The notes: a model not told the origin generated them from the sequence alone. Numbered from the stretch's first letter, positions 1 through 8,858 are shown. The stretch is 64,000 bases of DNA from Paenibacillus_D sp047238105 (GCF_047238105.1 NZ_JBDFMD010000001.1:7215941-7279940); one strand, 5' to 3'. Made by a program: numbers and translations.

Positions 1-1259
1 CCATCCGGTCCGAACGCATAGTCATACCCTTCGGCAAAGCCATATTCGAATTCGCTGCCCTCCGTTGGGTTGGCCCAGTTCTCATACAAGTAATTCTGGT
101 AGACGAAGAAGGCGTCCTTATTTTTCATATCTTTATTAATGAGGATCGCACCGGTACTGATTGGCGTGCCATGTCTGCCGACTTTGCCGTCCGGTCCTGC
201 AGGTAGAGGGTAAGCTTTATACTCGGCGCCCGGGACATTCTGCATCACCTCAGGAAGCGGCCAACCCGTCATCCAGTAAGGACCGACGATAATCCCCGAT
301 TTGCCGGCGGTGAAAGCTTCGGCCGCTTTCGGCTCGTCATGCAGACCCGCTTCTTTGTCAATATAGCCTTTGGCCATCCAATCCTTCAATACAGCCAATC
401 CATCCTTCACTTCCGGCTGGATGGAGCCCCAGGCAAGCTTGCCTTCCTCGTTCAGATTCCACTGATTGGGCATAGCACCGAACATCCCGAAGATCCAGCC
501 GGCATCCGACATCCAGGTGTTCAGGTTATTTTTGAAGCCGATCGACAGTGCGATGGTATCATCTTGGCCGTTGCCGTCCGGGTCCTGATTGACGAACGCA
601 TCCATGACCGTCTCCAGCTCGTCCAATGTCGTCGGAGCTTCCAGACCAACATTTCTCAACCAGTCTTCGCGGATGTACATGACCGGATCATTATTGTAGG
701 CATTCTCCAGGATCGGGATGGCCATCCGTTTGCCGTCGCGGATATATGGATTCCAGACGGAAGGATCCTCAGCCATCGCAGCCTTATAGGTGTCCGATGC
801 ATACTTGTCGAACAGTTCGCCAGCATCGGCGAATTGTCCGGATTCGATCAAGTCGCTGGTCAGCGAGCGAGCCCCCCGAAAAGCGATGATGTCCGGCATT
901 TTTTGACCGGAGGTCAGCATAAGACGCAGTTTGGTTTCATAGGCGTTGTTTTGCTCGCTGACCGTCCAGAGGTAATCGATATCGATGTTAAACCGCTCTT
1001 TGGCCCAGCGGGTATGGACATTGTCTTCGATGCTTTCGCCGTTTTTGAATTTCAGCGAGCTGGTGATCGGGAAGACGGTTGAGATCGTGACCGGCTCGGT
1101 ATATTTGCCATCCTCGAAAGGCGCGGAATAAAACTCGTCTCCGGCGGCGCCATCAGAGGCGTCCTGGTTGTTGTTGCCGCCCGCACAAGCGGACAGGGCG
1201 CCGGCCAGCATCGTCGAAGCCATGAGTACGGCGAATGGTTTTTTATACTTGTTGCTCAT
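1..1259 (-). CDS. sugar ABC transporter, extracellular solute-binding lipoprotein (partial)
   Basis: This is the substrate-binding lipoprotein of a carbohydrate ABC importer and acts on the outer face of the membrane. Reading leftward from the ATG at 1259 gives a type II signal peptide ending in LSAC-A, so the mature protein would be lipid-anchored on that Cys. About 419 codons follow without a stop, and the gene runs off the left edge. Phrases such as a D-x-D-G-N-G-Q-D calcium-like loop and repeated Trp/Tyr-rich segments are typical of LplA/family 1 binding proteins. An AGGGGGA ribosome site precedes the start. It lies downstream of two permease genes in the same direction, which gives an LplB-LplC-LplA order. 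No ATPase is present; these systems usually share an MsmX-type ATPase encoded elsewhere. The ligand cannot be told from sequence; oligosaccharides or uronides are likely. Confidence 0.88.
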   Translation of the reverse strand, partial: MSNKYKKPFAVLMASTMLAGALSACAGGNNNQDASDGAAGDEFYSAPFEDGKYTEPVTISTVFPITSSLKFKNGESIEDNVHTRWAKERFNIDIDYLWTVSEQNNAYETKLRLMLTSGQKMPDIIAFRGARSLTSDLIESGQFADAGELFDKYASDTYKAAMAEDPSVWNPYIRDGKRMAIPILENAYNNDPVMYIREDWLRNVGLEAPTTLDELETVMDAFVNQDPDGNGQDDTIALSIGFKNNLNTWMSDAGWIFGMFGAMPNQWNLNEEGKLAWGSIQPEVKDGLAVLKDWMAKGYIDKEAGLHDEPKAAEAFTAGKSGIIVGPYWMTGWPLPEVMQNVPGAEYKAYPLPAGPDGKVGRHGTPISTGAILINKDMKNKDAFFVYQNYLYENWANPTEGSEFEYGFAEGYDYAFGPD

Positions 1260-1372
1260 GTAGTAGTTCCCCCTAGTCCTTTATTATGATACAGATAAAG
1301 CCAGATATGTCCAGATCCGATTACCGGTAATTGCTGGCATCACCTCCTTAATCAACTGCGCCCGTGCGTCTA

Positions 1373-2251
1373 TTATTCCTTGACCGCTCCGATGACGATC
1401 CCCTTGACGAAGAAACGCTGCAGCAGTGGATAGACGATGAGGATCGGCGCCATTCCGATGAAGATCTGCGCCGCCTTGACGGTACGCTGAGAGATGTTCT
1501 CCAGATCCTCCGGACGCGCTGCTACCTTGGAGAAATCCTGCTGCACGATGACCGTTTGCAGGAACGTCGCCAGCGGATAATTTTTGTGATCGGTCATGAA
1601 GATGAGTCCGTCAAACCAGGAATTCCAGTGGAAGACCATGGCGAATAGCGACAGGGTAGCAATCGCCGGCAGCGAGACCGGAAGGTAGACGCTGATAAGT
1701 GTCCGCAGATGGCCGGCTCCGTCAATAAACGCGGCTTCCTCCAGCTCACGTGGGACTCTGCGGAAGAAATTGAGCATCAGGATCATATTCCACACGTTGA
1801 CCGCAGTCGGCAGGATGAGCACCCACAGCGTGTTCATCATATTCAGCTTCTGAATCAGGATATAGAATGGAATCAAACCGCCGTTGAACAGCATCGTAAA
1901 AACGAAGAACCAGGTATAAAAGTTACGGCGCCGGAAGCTGCTGTTCTCCTTGGAGAGCGGGTAGGCCGCCAGGACAACGACCGCCATACTGATGAGCGTG
2001 CCAAGCGCGGTCCGCTGAACGGCTACCCACAAGGAGTTCAGGAAGTTATCATTGTCGAGTGTCTTGGCGTACGCATCCAGGTTGAAGTCAACCGGCAGCA
2101 AGCCGACGAGATTGGCGTTAGCCGGCGCTTTGCCGCTGAACGAGATGGCCAGGATGTGGATCAAAGGAATGATGCAGAGGATCGACAGCACGGCAAGAAA
2201 TGTGTAGTTAAAGGCAGAGAAAACGCGATACGGCTTTGTTTTGTGATACAT
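1373..2251 (-). CDS. carbohydrate ABC transporter permease, LplC/YtcP type
   Basis: A 292-residue inner-membrane permease, one half of the channel of the sugar importer. It has six hydrophobic segments, the first near residues 15-35. An EAA-type cytoplasmic loop near residues 175-205 (EEAAFIDGAGHLRTLISVYL) docks the ATPase. The C-terminus FVKGIVIGAVKE is characteristic of the LplC/YtcP group. An AGAAGGGG ribosome site precedes the ATG. It lies 18 nt after the LplB-like gene and 113 nt before the binding protein, so the three probably form one operon. Confidence 0.9.
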   Translation of the reverse strand: MYHKTKPYRVFSAFNYTFLAVLSILCIIPLIHILAISFSGKAPANANLVGLLPVDFNLDAYAKTLDNDNFLNSLWVAVQRTALGTLISMAVVVLAAYPLSKENSSFRRRNFYTWFFVFTMLFNGGLIPFYILIQKLNMMNTLWVLILPTAVNVWNMILMLNFFRRVPRELEEAAFIDGAGHLRTLISVYLPVSLPAIATLSLFAMVFHWNSWFDGLIFMTDHKNYPLATFLQTVIVQQDFSKVAARPEDLENISQRTVKAAQIFIGMAPILIVYPLLQRFFVKGIVIGAVKE

Positions 2252-2269
2252 AAGGCAAGCCCCTTCTTT

Positions 2270-3229
2270 TTAGAAAATGCGGTAATTGGCAAATTTGTAG
2301 GCCATCCGATAGGCAGCAACGATCAGGACGAAGCCGACGACCGATTTGAATAATCCGACGGCAGCGGAGAAACCGAATTGTCCGTCGATGAGTCCCATGC
2401 GGTAGACAAACGTGTCGATGATATCGCCCTTGTCGTAGACCAGGGCATTGTACAGATTGAAGATCTGGTCGAAGCCGGCGTTGAGGATGTTGCCCAGGGA
2501 CAATGTGCCGACGACGATCATGATCGGGACCAGCGACGGGATCGTAATCGCCCACGTCTGCTGCCATCGGCCTGCGCCATCCACTTCGGCCGCTTCATAC
2601 AAGGCAGGGTTGATGCCGGCGAGCGAAGCCAGGAAGATGATCGCTCCGAATCCGAATTCCTTCCAGATATCGCTGATGACGACGACAGCGCGAAACCAGT
2701 TGCCTTCTCCCAGAAAGAAGATCGGCTGCATGTCGAACAGGGCAACCAGCACTTGGTTGACCAGCCCCTTTACGGACAGCATGTCCAGCAGGATCCCGCC
2801 CAGGATGACCCAGGACAAAAAGTGGGGCAGATAGACCAGCGTTTGCACGGAACGTTTGAACCCGGACAAACGCACCTCATTGAGCAAAAGAGCGAAAACA
2901 AGCGGTGCAATCAAGCCGCCGACCAGCTTCATACTGGCAATGATCAGCGTATTCCAAACGACCTGCAAATTCTCCGGCGTACTGAACAAATATCTGAAGT
3001 GGTCCAGACCGACCCAGGTGGACTGGCCGAAGCCGAGCCAGGGCTTGAAATCCTGGAAGGCAATGATAATACCGACCATCGGCACGTAGGCGAATATAAG
3101 TGTGAGAATCAGTGCCGGCAAGACCATTGCATCCAGTGCAATCGTTCGTCGCCAGCTGCCTCGTTTGCCCTGGCTGCCGTCTGTGGGCGGCAAGGTCCTG
3201 CGGTGTGGGGTGGAGGAGGATTTCTTCAT
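2270..3229 (-). CDS. carbohydrate ABC transporter permease, LplB type
   Basis: A 319-residue inner-membrane permease, partner of the LplC-like protein. After a basic cytoplasmic N-terminus there are about six membrane spans beginning near residue 33. The EAA loop (YEAAEVDGAGRWQQTWAITI, about residues 215-235) is the ATPase contact. The ending MAYKFANYRIF is typical of LplB permeases. An AAGGGAG ribosome site sits just upstream of the ATG. It is the first gene of the operon in this window; no regulator or ATPase is adjacent. Confidence 0.9.
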   Translation of the reverse strand: MKKSSSTPHRRTLPPTDGSQGKRGSWRRTIALDAMVLPALILTLIFAYVPMVGIIIAFQDFKPWLGFGQSTWVGLDHFRYLFSTPENLQVVWNTLIIASMKLVGGLIAPLVFALLLNEVRLSGFKRSVQTLVYLPHFLSWVILGGILLDMLSVKGLVNQVLVALFDMQPIFFLGEGNWFRAVVVISDIWKEFGFGAIIFLASLAGINPALYEAAEVDGAGRWQQTWAITIPSLVPIMIVVGTLSLGNILNAGFDQIFNLYNALVYDKGDIIDTFVYRMGLIDGQFGFSAAVGLFKSVVGFVLIVAAYRMAYKFANYRIF

Positions 3230-3458
3230 TATTTTGCTCCCTTTCTGTAATGCGGCTTCTGTTATTTGTTAGTATAGGGCAGCGCGTCAGCGCCGGACAT
3301 GATGAATCCATAGCTTACATAACAAAATATTAAACTCGGAGCAGAAAAGTTGGCAGAACAAGCAAAAACGACTTCGTCGTCCTTCTAGGACGTGCGAAGA
3401 GCTTTTTTGGAGAAATATAAGCCAAGTAGATGTGTGAAAACTTATACGCTAATATTTC

Positions 3459-3484
3459 AAAAAAAAGATCCCGATAAGGGGATC
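3459..3484 (-). terminator. Rho-independent terminator after the ACR3-type gene
   Basis: On the minus strand, GATCCC(C) and GGGATC pair around a short TTATC-type loop and are followed at once by eight T residues. It lies about 45 nt beyond the stop codon of the minus-strand ACR3-type exporter gene and is oriented to end that transcript. Confidence 0.8.
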
Positions 3485-3527
3485 CGAATGGAATATAGAA
3501 CTTCAGGCCACGCTGAGCAAGTTGCAA

Positions 3528-4487
3528 TTATCCAGTATCTTCCTTGGGCTGCAGGAGGAGCAGTCCCTGGGTGATAACAGCGAGGACAGGCAGCTCGAAC
3601 AACGGGCCGACTACCAATGCGAGAGCGATCAAAGGCTGGTCGGGAAAAGCGGTTACCGCGATCGCTAGTGCAACCGGCGAGTTCCTCGCGACCACGGTCA
3701 GATTCAAACTAACGGCATCGGCACGAGAGAGATTGAACAATCTGCCCGTTATGATGCCTATAGCAAAGTTGATACCAAAATATAAAAGAACGGGGAGGAT
3801 CAGTCGATAGACGGCATCCATATTATTGAGCAGGATGGCGCCCTGGGAAGCAAACATCGCCGTAATCGCCAGACATAGAAGAACGATCTGCGCAGATGAG
3901 AAAAATGGGCTTGTCTTATTCTCCAAAAAAGCGGGCTTGTTCCTGAACATCCAACGGGTGGCATGGGCCAGCACAAACGGGATGACAAGTACGATAAGCA
4001 CACTCTCCGTCAAGGTTGCAAGCGGTATGGTCTGTATCGAGCCAGCGAAGATCAACAGGTATACAGGAAGCAACAACACCTGCAGGATCAGATTGACTGG
4101 CAGGATCGAAGTCGACAACGGTACATTGCCTTTGGCCATCCGCGTGAACATCAGGTACCAGTCGGTGCAGGGTGTGACCATTAGCATGATGAAGCCGATC
4201 CATAGGGCAGGATGATCCGAGAGGAAGAGCCACCCCAACAACCAGGCCAGCAGCGGCGTCCACACAAAATTGAGCATCGTGCTAAGACCTAGAAATTTGA
4301 TGTTGCGAAAGGCCGCCTTGATGTGGTGGAGGGGGATATTCAAAAACAACCCGTACAGCATGACTACCAGAAAAGGGATAATCAGTTTCTCGGCATAGGG
4401 TGCGATAAGTTCTGCCTGACCGATCGCCAGCCCCAGACCGACTGCCACCAGAATCAGGAGGGTTTGATATCTTTCCAGCATGCTCAT
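3528..4487 (-). CDS. ACR3-family arsenite exporter (bile acid:Na+ symporter fold)
   Basis: A roughly 319-residue membrane protein with about ten hydrophobic segments. The segment MLMVTPCTDWYLMFTRMAKGN (about residues 120-140) carries the conserved Cys of the ACR3 arsenite permease family. RNSPVALAIAVTAFP near the C-terminus also fits the family. ACR3 proteins export As(III), and some Sb(III), using the proton motive force. The start at 4487 is chosen because an AAAGAGG ribosome site lies just upstream; an in-frame ATG at 4631 would add 48 residues of non-membrane sequence. It stands alone with its own terminator and no arsR beside it. It is unrelated in sequence to the ArsB-type pumps at 29.8 and 60.8 kb. 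A divergent arsenic permease of unproven substrate remains possible. Confidence 0.78.
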   Translation of the reverse strand: MSMLERYQTLLILVAVGLGLAIGQAELIAPYAEKLIIPFLVVMLYGLFLNIPLHHIKAAFRNIKFLGLSTMLNFVWTPLLAWLLGWLFLSDHPALWIGFIMLMVTPCTDWYLMFTRMAKGNVPLSTSILPVNLILQVLLLPVYLLIFAGSIQTIPLATLTESVLIVLVIPFVLAHATRWMFRNKPAFLENKTSPFFSSAQIVLLCLAITAMFASQGAILLNNMDAVYRLILPVLLYFGINFAIGIITGRLFNLSRADAVSLNLTVVARNSPVALAIAVTAFPDQPLIALALVVGPLFELPVLAVITQGLLLLQPKEDTG

Positions 4488-4619
4488 AGGCGAACCTCTT
4501 TCAGCCAGTGAATGCTTCCTCCATCTGTAGACGGAGTGAAAATCAGACCTGGAATGGATGGGACGATCAAAGAATCGGAGTAAAATGGAAGCTATCAACG
4601 GACGAGAGGAATGTGCAGA

Positions 4620-5219
4620 ATGAGTAACCAATCAAGCACAGTTACAAGAGAAGCCATGACGGGGATGGCATCAGGCGTTATGTTCATGGCTTTATTCGGC
4701 ACCATGTGGGCGTTCACAGGATTTGGCGGTTTGCAGGTCTTGGGAAGCACCGCTCTGATCACGATCCCGCTATTGCCAGGAACAACCCTGTTCATGGCTG
4801 GTCTCTTCTTAGTGAGGACCTCACGCAGACTCCCCCCGCAGGCTGACACAACGGATGCAGCTGCAGGAAAGAAAACCAAGCGATTATTCAATCTTATCTT
4901 TGCCGTGCAAGGCATCGCTATCGCAATCACTGTTTTGTTGTGTGTGAATACCGGCCGTAGCGAGCTGATCCCGATCATCATTGCCCTTATCGTTGGCCTT
5001 CATTTCTTTCCGCTCGCCCGTTTATTCCAAGTCAGGCTGTATTACGGGACAGGGGGGCTGCTTTGTTTGGCAGCCGTTGCGACATGGCTGTTCTTGCCCG
5101 CTGAGCTGACGATAGGGGATTACGAGATTGCGACATATCTGACTGTGACTGGATTTTCCTCAGCGATCATTTTGTGGGGGAGCGGCTTAGCGATCTGGCG
5201 CATGGGACGTTTGCTTTAG
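4620..5219 (+). CDS. conserved four-to-six-span membrane protein, function unknown
   Basis: A 199-residue hydrophobic protein. Membrane segments are visible around residues 15-38, 44-65, 92-110, 118-137, 145-160 and 170-192. A basic, Ala-rich linker (DAAAGKKTKR) lies between spans two and three. The ATG at 4620 is preferred to the one at 4611 because GAGAGGA sits about ten bases upstream of it. I recognise no catalytic motif. It is divergent from the ACR3-type gene and ends just before the convergent CGNR gene. Confidence 0.7.
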   Translation: MSNQSSTVTREAMTGMASGVMFMALFGTMWAFTGFGGLQVLGSTALITIPLLPGTTLFMAGLFLVRTSRRLPPQADTTDAAAGKKTKRLFNLIFAVQGIAIAITVLLCVNTGRSELIPIIIALIVGLHFFPLARLFQVRLYYGTGGLLCLAAVATWLFLPAELTIGDYEIATYLTVTGFSSAIILWGSGLAIWRMGRLL

Positions 5220-5254
5220 CCGCTTGTTTGCCGCCTCTCCCAGCTGCTTTTTTC

Positions 5255-5836
5255 TTAGCGCTCTTTTTGACGGCTCTGATGCCGGGCTACCTTCGAACGA
5301 TTCCCGCATGTATTCATCGAGCACCATTTACGGCGGCCGCTTGTATCGATGAATAACAGCACACAGTCGGTATTAGCACAACGCCTGAGGGTCTGCAGTT
5401 CTCCGTTAGCCACTAATCGGAGGGTATCAAAAGCAATAAGGGAGAGGATCGCATCCTCAGAAGCACCTATAGGTACCGGCACCAAAGAGCCTCCGCTTAG
5501 TTGAAACGACAACGGCGCCCGCTTGTTCAACTCCTCGATACGATGGATCCATGATGCCTCGGCCTGCATGCCAGCGGCGAATGCTTCAAAACCAGTTCGT
5601 AATAATGCGCGCAGCTCCTTTAGGGCGGGCAGCACGGAACCTAAATCGATGCTCTTCACAGAAAAAGCAGAGAACGAATCCTCCGATTCTTTCATCAGAT
5701 CCATCCACTCAGCCAGATCACTCTCGCCAGCGAGCAAGTCATGACGGATGCCGCGCTTGACTACCTCCGTATTTATGAGATCCAAAGCTACATGTCCCGA
5801 GACTAAAGGGAATTTTTCACGTGATGACATCTTCAT
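5255..5836 (-). CDS. CGNR zinc-finger (ABATE-domain) transcriptional regulator
   Basis: A 193-residue regulator-like protein. The N-terminal ABATE region starts with the typical SGHVALDLINT phrase. The C-terminal CGNR zinc finger is clear: C-A-N-x-D-C ... W-C-S-M-x-x-C-G-N-R near residues 152-182, supplying four zinc-binding Cys and a DNA-contact CGNR box. It is divergently transcribed from the VOC/PNPOx pair, and repeated ACTAACCATA motifs lie in the shared promoter region, so it probably controls that pair and itself. No ligand can be inferred. Confidence 0.85.
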   Translation of the reverse strand: MKMSSREKFPLVSGHVALDLINTEVVKRGIRHDLLAGESDLAEWMDLMKESEDSFSAFSVKSIDLGSVLPALKELRALLRTGFEAFAAGMQAEASWIHRIEELNKRAPLSFQLSGGSLVPVPIGASEDAILSLIAFDTLRLVANGELQTLRRCANTDCVLLFIDTSGRRKWCSMNTCGNRSKVARHQSRQKER

Positions 5837-5858
5837 ACCTCCAGAAAACTCGAATCCA

Positions 5859-5941
5859 ACTAACCATATAATATCCTATTGACAGGTTAAAAGAAAGTGG
5901 ATATGATACTAACCATAAAACCCTTGTTAAAGAGGTTAGTT
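5859..5941 (+). promoter_or_regulatory. promoter with repeated ACTAACCATA operator motifs
   Basis: TTGACA (5879-5884), a 17-nt spacer and TATGAT (5902-5907) form a near-consensus sigma-A promoter reading toward the VOC gene. The 10-mer ACTAACCATA occurs at 5859-5868 and again at 5908-5917, flanking the promoter. An inverted half-copy, GGTTAGTT, lies at 5934-5941. Such repeats between divergent genes suggest the binding sites of the CGNR regulator. Confidence 0.65.
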
Positions 5942-5970
5942 CAAATCAAAAAACAATGGAGGTTCGTACT

Positions 5971-6408
5971 ATGAAAATTGGTCATGTAGGACTTAATGTA
6001 ACCCGTCTGGAAACATCCCTACCGTTTTACAGAAATCTGTTTGGTCTCGAGCTCATACGTGAATCGTCGGAGAAGGGGAAGCGGTATGCTTTCCTGGGGC
6101 GCAACGGGGATGTTACCGTTACGTTGTGGGAGCAAAGTCAAACGGAATTCTCCACTACACATGCCGGGCTGCATCACCTGGCATTTGAAGTGGAATCGGC
6201 CGAGGACGTCAAAACGATGCAGATAAAGCTAAAAGAAATGGCTGTCACGATGATCTATCCAGGGGTAACCTCTCATGAAGCCGGAGCGGACTCCGGAGGC
6301 TTGTTCTTCCTTGATCCGGACGGGATAAGGCTGGAGATCTATGCCGCTGCGGATATGGCCGGGCATGACCAGCATCATAATGAAGGCCCGGCCTGCGGGT
6401 TCTTCTGA
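5971..6408 (+). CDS. VOC-superfamily (glyoxalase/dioxygenase-like) protein
   Basis: A 145-residue protein with two beta-alpha-beta-beta-beta modules of the vicinal oxygen chelate fold: MKIGHVGLNV...FYRNLFGLEL at the start and HHLAFEV...FLDPDGIRLEIY later. Candidate metal ligands are His5, the His pair near residue 69 and the Glu of RLEIY. The start at 5971 is chosen because a TGGAGG site lies nine bases upstream; an ATG at 5956 would overlap that site. It overlaps the next gene by one base (TGATG), so the two are translationally coupled. It lacks the vicinal Cys pair of ArsI. The C-terminal tail GHDQHHNEGPACGFF is His-rich and unusual. Substrate unknown. Confidence 0.82.
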   Translation: MKIGHVGLNVTRLETSLPFYRNLFGLELIRESSEKGKRYAFLGRNGDVTVTLWEQSQTEFSTTHAGLHHLAFEVESAEDVKTMQIKLKEMAVTMIYPGVTSHEAGADSGGLFFLDPDGIRLEIYAAADMAGHDQHHNEGPACGFF

Positions 6409-7286
6409 TGAGCAGCTATCATCAAGGGGAAATCGAGGTGCAGGATAAAGCCGGTGTACGCGAAGAAGCCTCCCGCATCGGCAAGATCGTGCGGGAGGAT
6501 ATCCCGGACGTCGCCGCGCGCTTCATCGAGCAACAGGTCATGATCATCCTCGGTGCAAGGGACGGGGAGGGCTTCGTCTGGTGTTCAGTGCTATATGGTG
6601 AACCTGGTTTTGTGATGACGGTAGACGCCCGCACACTATTCGTATCTACGCTGCCGCCACAGACAGACCCGTTGTACGCAAGTATCCAGCCCGGACATTC
6701 GATCGGTCTGCTCGCCATCGAATTCGCTAGCCGGAAGCGGATGCGTGTGAACGGCGTGATCACTCAGCTGCAGGAGGATGGTTTCTTGGTCACAACCAGC
6801 GAAGTGTACGCGAATTGCCCCAAGTACATCCAATCACGCACATTCTTGGGCTTTAAGCCTATGCAAAAGCAGGAACCCCGATTATCTGCCCGGCTCGATC
6901 AGGACCAGACGGATACAATACGTCGCTCGGATACGCTTTTTATCGCGACACATCCGACCGGAAGCGGGGCAGATGCGAGTCATCGGGGAGGGCAGCCCGG
7001 ATTTATCCAGGTTATGGATCCGCACACTCTGGTGATTCCGGACTACAAAGGCAATGCGATGTTCAATACGCTTGGCAATGCCGCCTTGTACCCGCAAACC
7101 GGATTGATGTTTCTTGATTTTGAGTCAGGGGATCTCCTGCAGCTCAGCGGGGAGACGACGGTAAGCTGGGAGGGAAGCGAACGGGCGATTCGTTTCAGCA
7201 TCAGAGAGATTCGCAGCGTCCCTGGAGGGTTTCCGCTCCGCTGGACATTTGACAGCTACTCTCCTTTTAACCCAGCTACTCGGTAG
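6408..7286 (+). CDS. pyridoxamine 5'-phosphate oxidase-like flavin-binding protein
   Basis: A 292-residue protein of the FMN-binding split-barrel (PNPOx-like) superfamily. The region ARFIEQQVMIILGARDGEG and the later QPGHSIGLLAIEFASRKRMRVNG match the flavin-binding barrel, and a second half-barrel follows after residue 150. The motif CPKYIQSR is typical of the COG3576-type subgroup. It is translationally coupled to the VOC gene by a TGATG overlap. It probably acts as a flavin-dependent oxidoreductase of unknown substrate. Confidence 0.82.
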   Translation: MSSYHQGEIEVQDKAGVREEASRIGKIVREDIPDVAARFIEQQVMIILGARDGEGFVWCSVLYGEPGFVMTVDARTLFVSTLPPQTDPLYASIQPGHSIGLLAIEFASRKRMRVNGVITQLQEDGFLVTTSEVYANCPKYIQSRTFLGFKPMQKQEPRLSARLDQDQTDTIRRSDTLFIATHPTGSGADASHRGGQPGFIQVMDPHTLVIPDYKGNAMFNTLGNAALYPQTGLMFLDFESGDLLQLSGETTVSWEGSERAIRFSIREIRSVPGGFPLRWTFDSYSPFNPATR

Positions 7287-7300
7287 CGCCACTAGGAGGA

Positions 7301-8047
7301 CTACTGGGCAGTCAATATAATCGGGCCGTCTGCCGTAATGGCGATCGTATGTTCGTATTGCGCCGACAGCGAGCCGTCAACCGTTCTGGCGGTCCAGCCG
7401 TCGGCATCGATTTTCATGGCAGCTTTGCCTATGTTAATCATCGGTTCGATTGTCAGCACCATACCTTCCTTGAGACGGAAACCTTTGCCCGGAGTGCCGA
7501 CATGGGGGTAGTTAGGCTCCTCATGCATCTCGCGCCCAACAGCATGACCGAGCAGGTCGCGAACGACCGAATAGCCGTGCTTCTCGGCATGGGTTTGGAC
7601 CACGTGCATGACATCGCCGATCCGGTTTCCGACGAGGGCATTGGCGATGCCTAGGTCCAGGCATTCCTTGGTCACGCGCATAAGCTGCCGGGCGTCCTCC
7701 GACACCTCGCCGACCGCGTAACACCATGCGGAATCGCCGATCCAGCCGTCCGCTTGCGCGACGATGTCGATGGTGACGATGTCGCCATCCTGGAGTGGCT
7801 TTCCGTTCGGAAATCCGTGCGCGATCACATCGTTAACAGACGCACAAGTCGCAAAGGGATAGCCGTTGTAACCAATCGTATACGCCTTGGCGCCATGCTC
7901 CTTCAGGTGCCGAACGGCGAACGACTCGATCTCGAGCGTCGTGACACCTGGTCGGATCATGCCTGCGAGCTCCTGATGAAAAGCGGCGACGATGCGGCCG
8001 GCTTTTCGCATAGCTTCAATTTCTGCTTTCGATTTCAGGATGACCAT
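7301..8047 (-). CDS. map: type I methionine aminopeptidase
   Basis: A 248-residue cytosolic metalloprotease that removes the N-terminal Met from nascent proteins. The full set of metal ligands is visible: Asp in VTIDIVAQADGW, Asp in IGDSAWCY, His in GHAVGREMHEEP, Glu in TIEPMINIG and Glu in YEHTIAI. The start at 8047 (MVILKSK) is chosen because AAGGAGA lies about nine bases upstream, whereas the ATG at 8056 overlaps it. Its ribosome site lies inside the end of the TetR gene, so the two are probably co-transcribed. Being next to a regulator rather than in the ribosomal-protein operon suggests an accessory map paralogue. Confidence 0.93.
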   Translation of the reverse strand: MVILKSKAEIEAMRKAGRIVAAFHQELAGMIRPGVTTLEIESFAVRHLKEHGAKAYTIGYNGYPFATCASVNDVIAHGFPNGKPLQDGDIVTIDIVAQADGWIGDSAWCYAVGEVSEDARQLMRVTKECLDLGIANALVGNRIGDVMHVVQTHAEKHGYSVVRDLLGHAVGREMHEEPNYPHVGTPGKGFRLKEGMVLTIEPMINIGKAAMKIDADGWTARTVDGSLSAQYEHTIAITADGPIILTAQ

Positions 8048-8052
8048 CCGAT

Positions 8053-8655
8053 TCATCTCTCCTTGGCCAGTATTCCGGCAAACATCATATCCACAATACC
8101 TTGTACATCCAGCTCATCGTGCATCTTGTGGTGGATACTCAAAGTGGCGCAGCCCACAAGCGAGCCAAAGATCAGATTCGCTGTTTTCTCCGGCGGCGCG
8201 GGGCTGATCGCTTCATGAATCATCCCGACAAAAGGAATATAGATCCTTTGTTGAAACTCGCCAAACAGCTTGCTGAACCGGTTGCCAGGGAAGTGATGGA
8301 AGTTATCGGCTACCGATTTGAGCAAGATAAAGACGGAAGGGTCCGATACACACTGCTGCAAGAGCAGCCGGGCGAATGACGCCGCTTGAAGCAAACTGCC
8401 GCCTTTCTCCGTAAAAGCAGGCTTTACAGCCAATTCCGTTCGATCCAGAGCCTCCCACAGCAGATCCTCCAGCAGCATCTGTTTATTTTTGTAATAATGA
8501 TAAACCGTGCCATAGCCCAGCTCCGCCTTCACTGCAACATCGCGTATTTCCAATTGAATACCAAGTTCCAGATAAGCTTCGGCAGCTGCTCGCATAATCT
8601 GGCCCATCCGCATTTCGCGGATCGCATCATTTTGTTCCTTCGTACGCGGGGACAT
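8053..8655 (-). CDS. TetR/AcrR-family transcriptional regulator
   Basis: A 200-residue repressor-like protein. The N-terminal helix-turn-helix region (about residues 15-60) contains EIRDVAVKAELGYGTVYHYYKNKQMLL, the classic TetR recognition motif. The C-terminal part is a helical ligand domain. AAGGAGGAGC precedes the ATG. Its stop codon overlaps the map ribosome site. Inducer and targets are unknown. Confidence 0.9.
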   Translation of the reverse strand: MSPRTKEQNDAIREMRMGQIMRAAAEAYLELGIQLEIRDVAVKAELGYGTVYHYYKNKQMLLEDLLWEALDRTELAVKPAFTEKGGSLLQAASFARLLLQQCVSDPSVFILLKSVADNFHHFPGNRFSKLFGEFQQRIYIPFVGMIHEAISPAPPEKTANLIFGSLVGCATLSIHHKMHDELDVQGIVDMMFAGILAKER

Positions 8656-8715
8656 AGCTCCTCCTTTTTTTGACCTTCTGTCATGTCAATATAAAACAAT
8701 ATACTTCATTAATAG

Positions 8716-8823
8716 GCAATGATCAAGTGCTTATGGCGGATCGCCGAGCCGATGCTCAAGACGGAGCATCTTGTGCTGGAGCCGTCTCTCATACTTCGCG
8801 AATCGGTCAAGCCGCACGAATAA
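8716..8823 (+). pseudogene. LacI-family regulator, C-terminal remnant
   Basis: One frame from 8716 to the TAA at 8821 reads a short peptide that includes HLVLEPSLILRESV. The pattern L-x-P-x-L-x-x-R-E-S is the usual C-terminal signature of LacI/GalR proteins. In-frame stops (TAA TAG) lie just upstream at 8710-8715 and no DNA-binding domain is present. A good terminator follows. I read it as the tail of a lost regulator gene; the match is short, so this is tentative. Confidence 0.45.
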
Positions 8824-8858
8824 GAAATATCGAGAACATCAACCATTTGCAGCTTATT

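Noticed and set aside
2378..3250. Long plus-strand frame opposite the LplB permease
   Set aside because: It is rich in Asp/Gln/His, has no family motif and mirrors the codon bias of the real minus-strand gene. Similar shadow frames opposite pstS (24411-25205) and overlapping pstC (25407-26291) were also dropped.
3330..3527. Short minus-strand frame between the ACR3-type gene and the sugar importer
   Set aside because: It spans the ACR3 terminator hairpin, has no ribosome site and resembles no known protein. I see no gene in 3230-3527.
5971..6408. Another ArsI-type arsenic lyase
   Set aside because: The VOC fold is present, but the vicinal Cys pair needed to bind arsenicals is missing and the gene is paired with a flavoprotein, not with ars genes.
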